Notes under the pieces: generated by a model | Told to the model about the DNA's origin: nothing | Databases searched by the model: none | The model's input: the letters and a program-made list of their open reading frames with translations, nothing else | Made by a program: the position numbers and the translations under genes | In this document: piece by piece, positions 1 to 7,698 of the stretch | How the letters are laid out: each line of letters begins with the position of its first letter | Numbering within the stretch: position 1 is the first letter of the stretch | Assembly (NCBI GenBank): GCA_004151065.3 | Contig: NWUY0300014198.1 | Coordinates: 5,697-17,440, forward strand | Reading direction: 5' to 3' | Source of the DNA: Larix sibirica | Taxonomy: Eukaryota > Streptophyta > Pinopsida > Pinales > Pinaceae | Length of the DNA stretch: 11,744 nt

Positions 1-957
1 TAAAAAGTGTGATTGGAACCTATATGAATAGTAGAAAACTACTTAAGAAGTTGAGTGGGTCCCACTTATGAGAAAAAACAAGATGATAACATGTTTTAAA
101 GTGTTTGAATAGGTCATTATGAATTGTTGGTGATTTCCATAGAGAGAGCATATCCTTCAAAGGACCAAGCCTACATTACTACCATATTGTGAAAATGGAC
201 GTCTTACCAAAACTAAAACTAAATCAATAGAATGAATCATAATATTTGTTAATTTGTTAAAATGTGCTCTAATAAAACTAAATTAATGAAATGGGTCATA
301 ATATTTCTTAATTTGTAAAGGATACTATATGAAAACTAAATTGATAGAATGCGTTATTACATTTTTACACTTGTAAGTCATTTTGAAGCATAAAACACTT
401 ATATCGTGTTGTACTTCATTATTGAAAAATAAAACACTTACATCATGTGCTTGTAGCACTCTTTCAAATCATATTAGTCTTTTTGACAATATTAAAAAAA
501 GGTTAAGTCATTTCTCAAAATTTTCAAATTCTCTCAAAATACAAGTATTTTCATAATTTTTAAACTTTGATTATACTCAGGTTTTTCCTCCAGTTTACTT
601 ATAGATCATTCTGCGTGAAAAACAGAGTTTTCTCACCTGGAAACTCTTTCAGACTGTCGGATGGAGACTCTCTTGTTCATATGGGTTATCACAAAGTGTA
701 TGTAGTAGCACCAAGGATAAGAAAATATAGTATGGTTGCTACCACGAGAAGCATTGCCAACACTCCAAAAAAAGAACCAGTATCAAAACACATTGTTTGT
801 ACGAGTATCGTCACTATCATCATAAGCAAAAAACCTATTGACCTTCCACGTGCTCTGTTGGTTCACTTCTTCCCTAGAGCTTTGCTTTTGAAACTTGTTC
901 ACTTCGACCCTTGTTTGTTCCATCGAACCACCACCAAATATATCCCCATCATCTTTC
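1..957. other. non-coding flank, AT-rich, no gene seen
   Basis: I recognise no gene here. An open frame at 567-977 on the plus strand and one at 783-1088 on the minus strand show no domain or motif. The minus-strand part from about 957 down to perhaps 570 could be the decayed C-terminal and 3' untranslated end of the LINE that lies to the right, because LINE RNase H proteins usually continue a little past the last motif. I see no clear poly(T) run on the plus strand to mark the LINE 3' end. The stretch 215-460 holds short degenerate tandem repeats, listed separately. Confidence 0.5.
215..388. repeat. three degenerate tandem units of about 58 bp
   Basis: Three head-to-tail units start with AAAACTAAAT at 215, AAAACTAAAT at 274 and AAAACTAAAT at 332, giving periods of 59 and 58 bp. 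Each continues with an AATG-containing stretch, then TCATAATATTT in the first two units and TTATTACATTT in the third, and then a TTAATTTGT-like or ACACTTGT end. The third unit is the most diverged. A second small repeat follows directly: ATAAAACACTTA-like words at 390 and 429, 39 bp apart. No coding potential or element type is recognised. Confidence 0.6.
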
Positions 958-1502
958 TTATAAACCATTCTGCATGAAATCCAAAACAAAGTTGTCAATG
1001 CTGGAAACTCCATTCCTGAAACTTTTATAGCACATTGTCCCTGCCTGTAAATAGGTTCCCTCCTTTGATAAAGCGCCAGGAATGCCATTTTCTTCTCTAA
1101 AGATATGACATATCTTTATTGAGTTTAAAGTTCTTGCCAATCTCTTCACTTATGCTCCAATTCCCTACAAGTTAATGTTTAAAATTGATCTTTTCCCATT
1201 CATAAATTCAATCCACGGTTATGAATCTCCATAAACCTAAATTCTTTTTATGCTAGCTTCAAGAGAGTTCTCAATGCCAGACCTTCAACCCTGATATTTG
1301 TTCCTCTCCCAATATTTGTTTTAAACTCTACCCTTTGAGATTCTAAAATCTTCAAGATGCCCCCCAAACCACAGATTCTATTTTCACCTTCATACGCTCC
1401 ATAAAAAAAGCCCTGACTTTCTTTCCCTTTGATCAGTTTTGGAATTTTTTCTGTATGCTTTGGTAATGAGTCTTTTTCTTTGTAATGCTCATGCAAAGCC
1501 AA
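958..1502 (-). pseudogene. LINE RNase H domain (relic with lost catalytic residues)
   Basis: The frame at 1248-1502 has a GFFYGAYEG motif at residues 31-39, GLGGIL at 45-50 and VEGLALRTLL at 72-81, matching the FFDGAxxG, GxGG and AExxALxxxL blocks of plant LINE RNase H. After a frameshift near 1240 the next frame encodes VYGDS (aspartate codon 1225-1227), three internal stops, and then HIFREENG (1086-1107) and ALSKEG. The four catalytic positions can be judged: the first aspartate is replaced by tyrosine (codon 1401-1403, TAT, one base from GAT), the glutamate (1284-1286) and the GDS aspartate are kept, and the last aspartate, of the usual ADxLS motif, is glycine (1075-1077, GGC). It is inactive even apart from the stops. 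Confidence 0.8.
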
Positions 1503-1638
1503 TACTTGGGTTGATACTTGAAAGGATGGAATACTTCTTTCCTAAAAAATTAACTCATTCTTGCTCTCCATATTCCCCACAGGGTTAGGAAGTGAATACT
1601 CCTCATTTTTTTCAAACCTGATTTTTGGAACCAGTGAC

Positions 1639-1821
1639 TTAAACAGTCTTCAATTGAATTTCCTTCCCACAATTTTTCTTCTTGAATTCCTTGTTCAAGT
1701 TCTGCCCAAACTTGCTTAGAGAATGGAGATAGAATGGACATAGAATGAACATATGAACTATAGATTCCTCATCTTTCATGCACAGGCTACAAGTACTTGG
1801 GCCATTGAAATTTATTTTCAT
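1639..1821 (-). pseudogene. LINE zf-RVT zinc-finger segment (relic)
   Basis: The open frame begins MKINFNGPSTCSLC and carries a cysteine/histidine set spaced C-x2-C-x8-H-x4-C (codons 1791 down to 1738) followed by PF. This is the zf-RVT finger placed between reverse transcriptase and RNase H in plant LINEs. In an overlapping frame (1550-1741) the protein continues with a WEGNSIEDCLSHWFQ stretch and a LWGIWRAR end, which matches the usual sequence after the finger, where related elements read WGIWxARN. The switch between the two frames shows a small indel near 1640-1740. All four zinc ligands are intact. Confidence 0.8.
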
Positions 1822-1825
1822 TAAG

Positions 1826-1875
1826 TTATTCCAAGTTAGGACTTTCTCCCTTATTCCAAGTTAGGACTTTCTCCT
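1826..1875. repeat. 25-bp tandem duplication inside the LINE
   Basis: The words at 1826-1850 and 1851-1875 are identical for 24 of 25 bases (they differ at the last base). The unit sits just upstream, in the minus-strand sense, of the zf-RVT frame and encodes the KVLTWN segment that precedes the finger in this LINE family. As 25 is not a multiple of three, the extra copy shifts the reading frame, so it is one of the mutations that broke the ORF. Confidence 0.9.
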
Positions 1876-2097
1876 TCAGAATAAGCCACATAAAGATTTT
1901 TTATTTATGAGCCTTTGCCTTCCATATATCAGTCCAGCACCAAAACCTTTGGTTTTCCAATCTAGTCCAGAAAAGATTGTATGATTTTCTTACTAAGAAA
2001 CTTCCTCCCTACTTATTACCACCCCAAATGAGTGAGTCTTGCTCAAATGAAAGCTTTAAGAAACTTTGTTTATCTCTCTTAACCATTCATTCCACTC

Positions 2098-2640
2098 TTA
2101 AGCCTCTAATCTTGAAAGCCACAATGTTTTTGTCGATTTCCACTCCTGCTGTAAATCCTCCACATCTTTTACATATTTAAAGCCATCCTCATTTAGTTTA
2201 CCAATCGATCTTGGAGATAAGCAAATTTGTGGACCACATCCCATTATCCCATCCTTTCCCAAAAGAGCTTCTTTCCCATTACCCACCTTCCATGTTAAAA
2301 TATCTCCTATAACTGGGAACGCCTCTACAATAAGTTTCCAAGTCATTGATCCTCCTAGATAGGTTTTTATGAGGACTTCTTAAAACCGCTTGCCACTTAC
2401 CTTCTTTGGTGATAAAATTCCACACTGATTTACCTATTAACGCCCTACCAAAACTAAACAACTCCTTTATTCCCCAACCTCCTATTTCTTTGGGTTTAGA
2501 AATTGATCTCCAATCTGCCCAATGAATACTTTTTTCTGATTTCCCTTTCCACGAGAAATTGAAAAAGATCTTTCACAACTTGTTCAATACTCCTTTGGGA
2601 ATCTGAGCTATAAGCATCTAGTAAACTGGAATAGCATTAA
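2098..2640 (-). pseudogene. LINE ORF2 linker region (relic)
   Basis: Between the reverse transcriptase end and the zinc finger, the minus strand encodes an IPKGVLNKL segment, then IHWADW, then SKPKEIGGWGIKELFSFGRA, then KSVWNF, and after a frame change WKVGNGKEALLGKD and GCGPQICLS. The KPKxxGGWGxK and GCGxxxxLS blocks are recurrent in plant L1-type proteins between RT and zf-RVT. Internal stops occur in the first part (for example just after IPVY and after VLNKL), and the two halves lie in different frames (2279-2461 and 2098-2346). From about 2097 down to 1880 the frame is full of stops and only scattered similarity remains. Confidence 0.7.
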
Positions 2641-2644
2641 TTAC

Positions 2645-2880
2645 TTACTTAATTAGAACAACTTTGCCTCCTCTTGAAAGAAATCCGTTACACCAAAAAT
2701 TATTTCTTACTTCCACTTTAGATATTATCAAAGCCCAATCTCTTTTAATGTAATTATTTGGTTTCAAGTTTAAACCCAAGCACTTAAAACCTATAGATAA
2801 ATCTTTATGCTTCATTGGTAAGCTTCCTTGTAGAATTCGGAGTTCTTGCTCTTCTATCCCATTATGGTAACAAGCCGAAA
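2645..2880 (-). pseudogene. LINE reverse transcriptase, C-terminal part (relic)
   Basis: The minus frame contains FKCLGLNLKPNNY followed, about 30 residues on, by FLSRGGKVVLIK (codons 2648-2683). The YLG-like motif and the LSRGGR-x-LIK motif are the signature of the region after the catalytic box in plant LINE reverse transcriptases. The frame stops directly after LIK, at 2645-2647, where related elements continue into a SVLxxIPVY segment; the sequence beyond does encode an IPVY-like stretch, so the stop is a mutation. Residues upstream of about 2880 do not look like reverse transcriptase, so the palm with its catalytic aspartates is absent. It cannot be active. Confidence 0.8.
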
Positions 2881-3483
2881 TTCGAGGTTCATACATGCTA
2901 GAATCTAATAGTCCATATAGGAAAAATTTGACACGAATTTCGAGACTGCTGCACAAAACTCTAAGCAACTTCAGCAAAAAATCGAGGCAGCTTGTTGTCT
3001 ACTAGTTGAGATAAATTGTACTCTGAAATTTGTATTAATTGTTGTACCTTTCATTTAANTCTCGAACAGGTTTTCCCCCTTGCAGGTTTTTCCTGGGCAG
3101 TTTTGCCAAAAATTATGGAGTCAGCTAAATTTTTGTGTCTGAAATGTCATGTGAAGAATGTGTTATATGCTCAGATTTTGGAAGGTCGAACATCTTTATG
3201 TGCTTTAAGTTCAGATGGTTCATGAATAAAATCTTATTTGCAACAATTAGTTGAATGAGATTAAATATTGAACTATGATTATCCATGCATAACTTAAAGT
3301 CTGTTTGAGAAGTGAAATTCATACATACACTTTGGACATGCATGATGCATATGTTATTAGGGATGTAGAGCATTCAAAGCATACTGAGAAAAGGAGCTTT
3401 CAAAGCATAGTGAAAAAAAGCTCATTGCATCTACCAATCAACATTGTTAGCCCTACATGTTAACAAGGAGACCAAGGCAAACA
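2881..3483. other. unassigned stretch between LINE and LTR candidate
   Basis: This stretch holds one N (3059) and a plus-strand open frame at 3016-3225 whose second half, from a TTGCAG at 3080-3085 onward, encodes GFSWAVLPKIMESAKFL and CHVKNVLYAQILEGRTS before a stop. I do not recognise this peptide and see no partner exon, so I do not call a gene. Near 3373 and 3400 the word TTCAAAGCATA is repeated 27 bp apart. No terminal repeats or target duplications were found. Confidence 0.4.
3479..3483. repeat. left copy of candidate 5-bp target-site duplication (AAACA)
   Basis: AAACA lies directly before the TGTAACACCCC start of the LTR candidate, and the same five bases lie directly after its TTACA end at 4432-4436. 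Five bases is the usual target duplication length for Ty1/copia and Ty3/gypsy integrases. A five-base match could also arise by chance in AT-rich DNA. Confidence 0.4.
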
Positions 3484-3508
3484 TGTAACACCCCTCAAAA
3501 CTAATTAA

Positions 3509-3544
3509 GGATTAGAATTCTTAATCCGTCATTAGCTACTAATG
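3509..3544. repeat. two adjacent small palindromes near the LTR start
   Basis: GGATTAGAATTCTTAATCC (3509-3527) has 6-bp arms GGATTA/TAATCC around a GAATTCT core, and CATTAGCTACTAATG (3530-3544) has 6-bp arms around CTA. They sit 26-61 bases inside the proposed LTR left end. Such near-end palindromes could be integrase or transcription factor sites, but this is only a guess. Confidence 0.6.
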
Positions 3545-3956
3545 AAGTATTATTAAATTAGATTAATTCAATGACAAAAATAAATAGGAGAAATATTAAT
3601 AAAGTTAATTAGCAATTAATGTACGTTAAGTTAATTAAACTTGATTAAATAAAGTAGGATGCATAAAGGCCATGTGGCCCTCATGCATAATTCTTTTTAT
3701 AAAATTAAAAATTGAATTTCCCGCTTATTTAGAGGAATTGGGGGCAGATTTGGGGGGTTGTTGGCAGTTTATTGTTTGGGGGTTGTTGGCATTTTGTTGT
3801 TTTAGGGTTGTTTGTTGATTGTGGAGGGTGTTATTCAGTTGTGGGGAGTCATACCCTTGTGGTAGGTCCTATGTTGTGATAGATGTTGGGAATCCATCTT
3901 AGGGGGAATAGTCGCGTTGTTGTACGAGTGGGAGTTAAAAGGCAGGGTGTGTAAGG

Positions 3957-4085
3957 AGGAGAGGATAAATTTGGTTGGCATAGTATCGACTGTTGGGGGC
4001 TCAAGGGTCCTTAGCTAAAAGTAGAAGGAGAGGATAAATTTGGTTGGCATAGTATTAGGTGTTGGGGGCTCGAGGGTCCTTAGCT
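3957..4085. repeat. two direct 60-bp copies, period 69 bp
   Basis: The copies lie at 3957-4016 and 4026-4085. They match at 55 of 60 positions by my alignment: four differences cluster after GGCATAGTAT, and one is CTCAAGGG against CTCGAGGG. Both begin AGGAGAGGATAAATTTGG and end GGGTCCTTAGCT. A 9-base spacer separates them. They lie in the G-rich inner part of the LTR candidate, where tandem units often vary in number between family members. Confidence 0.9.
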
Positions 4086-4350
4086 TTCAACTAAGGAGTT
4101 TGGTTGGGAGGAGAATTGTTCCCCGCACACTAGTTGCGGTGATCGAGAAGATGGAAGAGCCAAATCAACCAAAAAAGGACCATTCTTCCGGAACGATTAC
4201 TCCAGGATAGAGGGTCTGCCTAGTTCTTTATTCAAATTAATAGTTAGAATAATAGCAAAATTTTGTTAGCTATTTATTTTTAAGAAATGATAGATTAATG
4301 CCAAACTTAAATTTGAAGTTATTTATCTGCAGTTGAAATTTAAACCCCTT

Positions 4351-4613
4351 TAATTGTTTCTTGCTTGTAAATTTATAAAGAACTATAGTTTAAGGAAGGT
4401 TAACTCCTGTATTACCAAATGAATCATTACAAAACATTAACATTTTTCATTTGGTAAAGAAACACTTGATCACTCACATTGNTAATTGTTTCTTGCCTGT
4501 AAATTTATAAAGAACTATAGTTTAAGGAAGGTTAACTCCTGTATTACCAAATGAATCATTACAAAACATTAACATTTTTCATTTGGTAAAGAAACACTTG
4601 ATCACTCACATTG
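4351..4613. repeat. 131-bp tandem duplication joined by an N, likely assembly artefact
   Basis: Copy one is 4351-4481 and copy two is 4483-4613, with a single N at 4482 between them. The only difference I find is T at 4365 against C at 4497. Near-identical sequence on both sides of an ambiguous base is what a failed overlap between two contigs would leave, with the placeholder N standing for a join. A recent true tandem duplication is the alternative. Each copy holds a 12-bp inverted repeat, TTACCAAATGAA and TTCATTTGGTAA (4412-4423 and 4446-4457 in copy one), with a 22-base loop. Confidence 0.9.
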
Positions 4614-5220
4614 CAAAGAAAACCAATATGATGTATAATGCTTTGGTTCATTTATATTAGAGTTCTGGTGTCTCTAGAGAGATGCTCTTGAAAAACATGC
4701 TTTTAGTTATTCACATTAGTAACATAGATTACAATTGTGATCTACCTAGCAAAGGTCACAAAGTTGAAAGATCAATGGGTTGCCATGGGGATAAAAGTGG
4801 GAGAGAGAGTTAAAAGTTCATCGACTTGAATGGATTTGCTCCATCTTTCAAACCTTTGTCCGAAGTGTTTGTGCTTACCATTTACTTATGATAAGTTTTG
4901 GCACGACTTTGTGCAATTAGAGATTTGGAATCGTAGTCAACAAAGAAAAAAGCAGAAGGCGTGCCCCTCATTGAGAGGATGGGGAAGGGAAACAAGAAAA
5001 ACACAAGGGTAAGGAAAATTTATCATTGCAAGAATGATTCGAGTAAGATGAAATGTTTTAGACATCATTAGATGGAATGTTTTGTTTTGTTCTTAGATTG
5101 AGTAAAAAAAAAATCTTTTAGTTTCTTGCATCACAAATCTTCAAAGTAGAGTTGCATTTGAAGGATAGTGGTGCACTATCAATGACTATAGTCTAGCAAT
5201 TCCATTGACTTTGGCTAGAG
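4614..5220. other. unassigned stretch, no gene recognised
   Basis: A plus-strand open frame at 4830-5012 encodes 60 residues with a CPKCLCLPF stretch and a basic end. It resembles no family I know, has no convincing splice borders and is short enough to be chance. No repeat or element end was seen. Confidence 0.4.
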
Positions 5221-5645
5221 GTGTGCAAGAGGGTGGCCTCTGCAGGATACTCGTTGATCATATGGTGCTTGTACATACCAATTAGACATTGGGTGAACCT
5301 TCAAGCTTTAAGGAGACACGCAAAGAAGGTAAAGCAGTATGCCAGGGAGATAAGTTCCAAACCAACTATGGAATCAATGATTGATTCAAATCTTGCAACT
5401 AATTGATATTTGAGGACTATCAAGAGAGGGTTGTTAGACTTTCTCAGAATAAGGGAATTGACCTTTACAAGATTCTTGCTCCAACTACCAGAGGACTTTT
5501 TTGGACAGAGTGTCTTGACTATGTTGAGGGTTTTGTTGCGGAGTGGTTTTCAGGTGCATGTGTGAGATACCCATGTTTACAATTTGTTGGAGCCTTTGTT
5601 TGGATCGTAGTTTGCACTACGAGTTTGGTATTTTATGATGGATGA
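5221..5645 (+). pseudogene. eroded coding-like fragment of unknown family
   Basis: Two plus-strand frames abut here. The first (5221-5406) ends in HAKKVKQYAREISSKPTMES and MIDSNLATN, then a stop. The second (5403-5645, offset by two bases) opens with IFEDYQERVVRLSQNKGIDL and ends with a hydrophobic stretch. The protein-like composition of the first half (charged, helical, with KPT and SMIDSN words) and its apparent continuation in the next frame look like one former reading frame broken by a small indel near 5400. I do not recognise the family, the first frame has no ATG at its beginning, and no splice partners are evident. It could be a gene relic or part of an old element. Confidence 0.3.
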
Positions 5646-6172
5646 TATGTGTGCAAATTTGTATCTTTGTGAAATTGATAGATTTGATCCACTTGTCTTC
5701 ATCTTGTATGCAGATACGTTCATCTTTGCTATTTGTATGTGTGATGTTGATGAATTTTCAAGTCTGAAGAAAACATGGATGTTTGATTGATTGCATTGTT
5801 TAATTTACATTTGATTTTGTCTTGCTATCTCACAACCACAGAATACCTGTGGCTAACATGCAAGTGCACGTAAGTGCTACATTTCGTAACATGGTCCCCT
5901 GTTTTTTCAAGGAATTGTAACATGCTCCCTATACAACAACAGATGAAGGAAAATGTCAACGCACCTAAAATTCATTGGCTTTGATTGACCCAGAACATTT
6001 TAATTCTTATGAAGTTATCCATTTCTCTTATAAGTCATTAGTGCTGTGATAATCCCAAGAGAATGAAACTGATGATGGTTGGATAATGCTTCAGTGAGTG
6101 CACTTTATTAAGTTCTACAGTGTAGTGAATTCGGTAAAGACACTAACCATTTCGCCCTGATTTATTTTATAG
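5646..6172. other. unassigned stretch, no gene recognised
   Basis: No open frame of interest, no repeat and no RNA gene was found. A small hairpin-forming word, CCACAG-AATAC-CTGTGG, occurs near 5836-5852. The right end has a TTATTTTATAG tract that looks like a splice acceptor for the exon-like interval that follows. Confidence 0.4.
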
Positions 6173-6228
6173 CCGATGCTGAAAACTCTCAAATGGTAGC
6201 ATTTCACGAGAACTGCAATAAATGCAAG
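6173..6228 (+). other. exon-like interval of unknown gene
   Basis: The 56 bases between a T-rich TTATTTTATAG and a GTTAGT donor-like word are open in one frame, reading DAENSQMVAFHENCNKCK and ending in phase 0. The residues HENCNKC give an H-x2-C-x2-C spacing like the middle of a LIM zinc finger, but there is no matching upstream C-x2-C in the interval and no neighbouring exon, so I do not assign a family. The following frame (6268-6471) encodes a 67-residue peptide that I do not recognise. It may be chance. Confidence 0.2.
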
Positions 6229-6390
6229 GTTAGTTGTTCATTTCGTAATACAACTCTCTAATTCAGTTTGAAAGATATAGACATAAACCTCAAGCCGATC
6301 CAACCATCCCAAATGATCTCTCCTTATCTCCTAGATTATGCAATATCGTTTTGGGTTGGATTGAATGCAGCGCAACTACAAATTATGAGT

Positions 6391-6433
6391 TTCCATTACA
6401 GCAGTTGGCTAGAAATTCCCTGCTGTAATGGAA
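6391..6433. repeat. perfect 14-bp-arm hairpin
   Basis: TTCCATTACAGCAG at 6391-6404 is the exact reverse complement of CTGCTGTAATGGAA at 6420-6433, leaving a 15-base loop. Pairing does not extend outward. There is no T-run after it, and this is plant DNA, so a bacterial-type terminator does not apply. It may be a relic of a foldback element or a chance palindrome. Confidence 0.9.
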
Positions 6434-6471
6434 TTACAAGACATCTAGAGAGACCAGAAACCACATTCTAG

Positions 6472-7154
6472 TTTTGATTTTTCTGGAATAGAAAGCATAG
6501 AAAAACATGTATTTCTTCAGCAAAAGCAAGTTGAGTGTGATCAATAGGCAACATGCCAAATGAGGCAAGCTCAGTGCTTACACCGTGCAGTAGACTCCCT
6601 AGTTATAAAAGTAATAAAATCACAACACAAACCAATGCAACTAAGAAATGTTTACAACACACGTTTTTAAAGGAGTGCCATGCATTAGAAATATCGATAA
6701 AATATCAGCTAAAATATCACTTGTCTTGGTTAAAAACAAATATACTGTCATAACAGACCATACTTGAATAATAATTCGTCTTTCGAAAGAGTAAACCTTT
6801 GCTTTTAATCTAGCACGCAAATATTTTTGATCTAAATAGCCAAATTCTCGGGTGTGCACCTATTTTCAAATCCTTAGTTTAATATGTTGGAAAAAAAAAA
6901 GAGCATGCATAATCTGATGTTTCAACGGAATATAAAATGAAAAACCAAATAAAAATTCCTTTCCTCACGTTGGGAATAATTCTAAGGAAAATAAATCATT
7001 TTTGTCCCGCAAGAAAATGCCGCCATGTATTTGGAGTACAATGACGCTTCTGAAAAAGATTATCATTTTGAGATATGCTTATATCCCATGTATTAATGCT
7101 TTGGACTACATGGCACTTTACTCAATGAAAAAAATGAGAAAAAGCTTTCCCGGT
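6472..7154. other. 3' flank of the proteasome gene, including its likely 3' UTR
   Basis: The minus strand directly below 7155 would be the 3' untranslated region of the proteasome alpha-7 gene. I see no canonical AATAAA on the minus strand in the first 250 bases past the stop. An ATTAAA variant lies further off, near 6876-6881, so the poly(A) site is not fixed. Open frames in this stretch (6553-6753 plus, 6641-6859 minus, 7002-7211 plus) show no family features. The last of these overlaps the terminal proteasome exon on the other strand. Confidence 0.45.
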
Positions 7155-7226
7155 TTAGTCTGCATCCATGTCTTCTTGTGCTGCCTTAGCCGCTGCCTTG
7201 GCCTCTTCTAAAAGATCTGCTGGCAC
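7155..7226 (-). CDS. PAG1: 20S proteasome subunit alpha-7 (PAG1), terminal coding exon
   Basis: This exon encodes the last 23 residues, VPADLLEEAKAAAKAAQEDM then DAD, and a TAA stop (7155-7157). Plant proteasome subunit alpha type-3 proteins end in almost exactly this way, with a VPxDLLEEAK-type start and an MDAD terminus. The exon is preceded on the minus strand by an acceptor, TTTTTGCAG (AG at 7228-7227), and starts in phase 0, which fits the phase-0 end of the exon at 11363. The subunit is one of seven alpha subunits forming the outer rings of the 20S core, which degrades ubiquitinated proteins in cytosol and nucleus; this acidic, alanine-rich C-terminal helix lies outside the conserved proteasome fold. 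The exon is only 72 bp, so a simple open-frame search misses it. The identification rests on my knowledge of the family and no alignment was run. Confidence 0.9.
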   Translation of the reverse strand: MPADLLEEAKAAAKAAQEDMDAD

Positions 7227-7652
7227 CTGCAAAAATGCATTGCCACTGCAAATCAAGTAATTTTCATAGTAGACAGAATCTAAGCCAAATTTCACTCGAT
7301 TAAGGTGTGTTTAATAAGATTTGAAAAATTCGCGTAAGATGTATGCGTCACGTGAACTCTTTGGTGAAGAACGACGTATGAAAGTGGAATAATATATATT
7401 TTATTTTGTTCTTTGGGAAAGTTTGTCGTGTCTTGAAGAAAGTTCGTTGTTTTATAAAGGAGGATCGTGGTTTTCTGTTGAGACATAGATCATGGTAATA
7501 TTGTTTCAAAATATTATTAGTTCCAACATATGGTAATATTCACCTACTATTGAAATCGTTTCGTGTTGACTTTTAATTAATCTGTAGTTGACTTTTAATT
7601 TTTTTCTTCATTGGTATAGTTCAAAACATAAGAAACAAATAATAATTATTTT

Positions 7653-7698
7653 TTATTAACTTCATAAGAAAATTTAATTATTAACTTCATAAGAAAAT
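7653..7698. repeat. 25-bp-period direct repeat
   Basis: ATTAACTTCATAAGAAAAT occurs at 7655-7673 and again at 7680-7698, both preceded by TT, so the period is 25 bp. Just upstream, GTTGACTTTTAATT also occurs twice (from about 7565 and 7584). These look like small slippage or break-repair duplications within the intron. Confidence 0.85.

Larger units (their letters stand above)
958..2880 (-). mobile_element. 5'-truncated degenerate L1-type LINE retrotransposon
   Basis: Read on the minus strand from high to low coordinates, the interval follows the domain order of the second ORF of plant L1-clade LINEs: the end of reverse transcriptase, a GGWG-containing linker, a GCG/LS-type segment, a zf-RVT zinc finger and RNase H. 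The endonuclease and the catalytic palm of reverse transcriptase (the YADD box) are not present, and recognisable similarity stops near 2880, as expected from 5' truncation during target-primed reverse transcription. Several frameshifts and in-frame stops separate the blocks, so no full protein can be made. The wording of the blocks resembles LINE proteins I know from gymnosperm genomes. No target-site duplication or poly(A) tail could be fixed, so both ends are approximate. Confidence 0.85.
3484..4431. mobile_element. candidate solo LTR of an LTR retrotransposon (948 bp)
   Basis: The interval begins TGTAACACCCC, a common first word of plant Ty3/gypsy-type LTRs, and ends TTACA, so the ends are short inverted repeats (TGTAA/TTACA) of the TG...CA class, flanked by AAACA on both sides. 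A TATA-like word TATAAAA is at 3698-3704, followed by a strongly G-rich plus strand from about 3738 to 4090, which would fit an LTR promoter and transcribed leader if the element is on the plus strand. No primer-binding site, gag-pol or second LTR is visible, so a solo LTR left by recombination is the simplest reading. Two doubts remain. The right end falls inside a 131-bp duplicated block that may be an assembly error, so the true end could instead be the equivalent point at 4563. A 12-bp inverted repeat also spans the proposed end. Confidence 0.45.

Noticed and set aside
3016-3225. Small gene with an AGFSWAVLPKIM peptide
   Set aside because: It contains an N, has no partner exon or family match, and the acceptor-like TTGCAG alone is weak evidence.
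3484-4431. Complete LTR retrotransposon
   Set aside because: No second LTR, primer-binding site or gag-pol reading frame follows within the window; at most a solo LTR is supported.
6066-6160. Possible C/D box small nucleolar RNA (TGATGA near 6071, CTGA near 6157)
   Set aside because: The bases outside the two boxes do not form a terminal stem and no convincing internal D' or C' boxes were seen; four- and six-base words are expected by chance.
7002-7211. Plus-strand open frame of 69 residues with a cysteine-rich end
   Set aside because: Its end overlaps the terminal proteasome exon on the minus strand, and the cysteine-rich part is the antisense of that exon.
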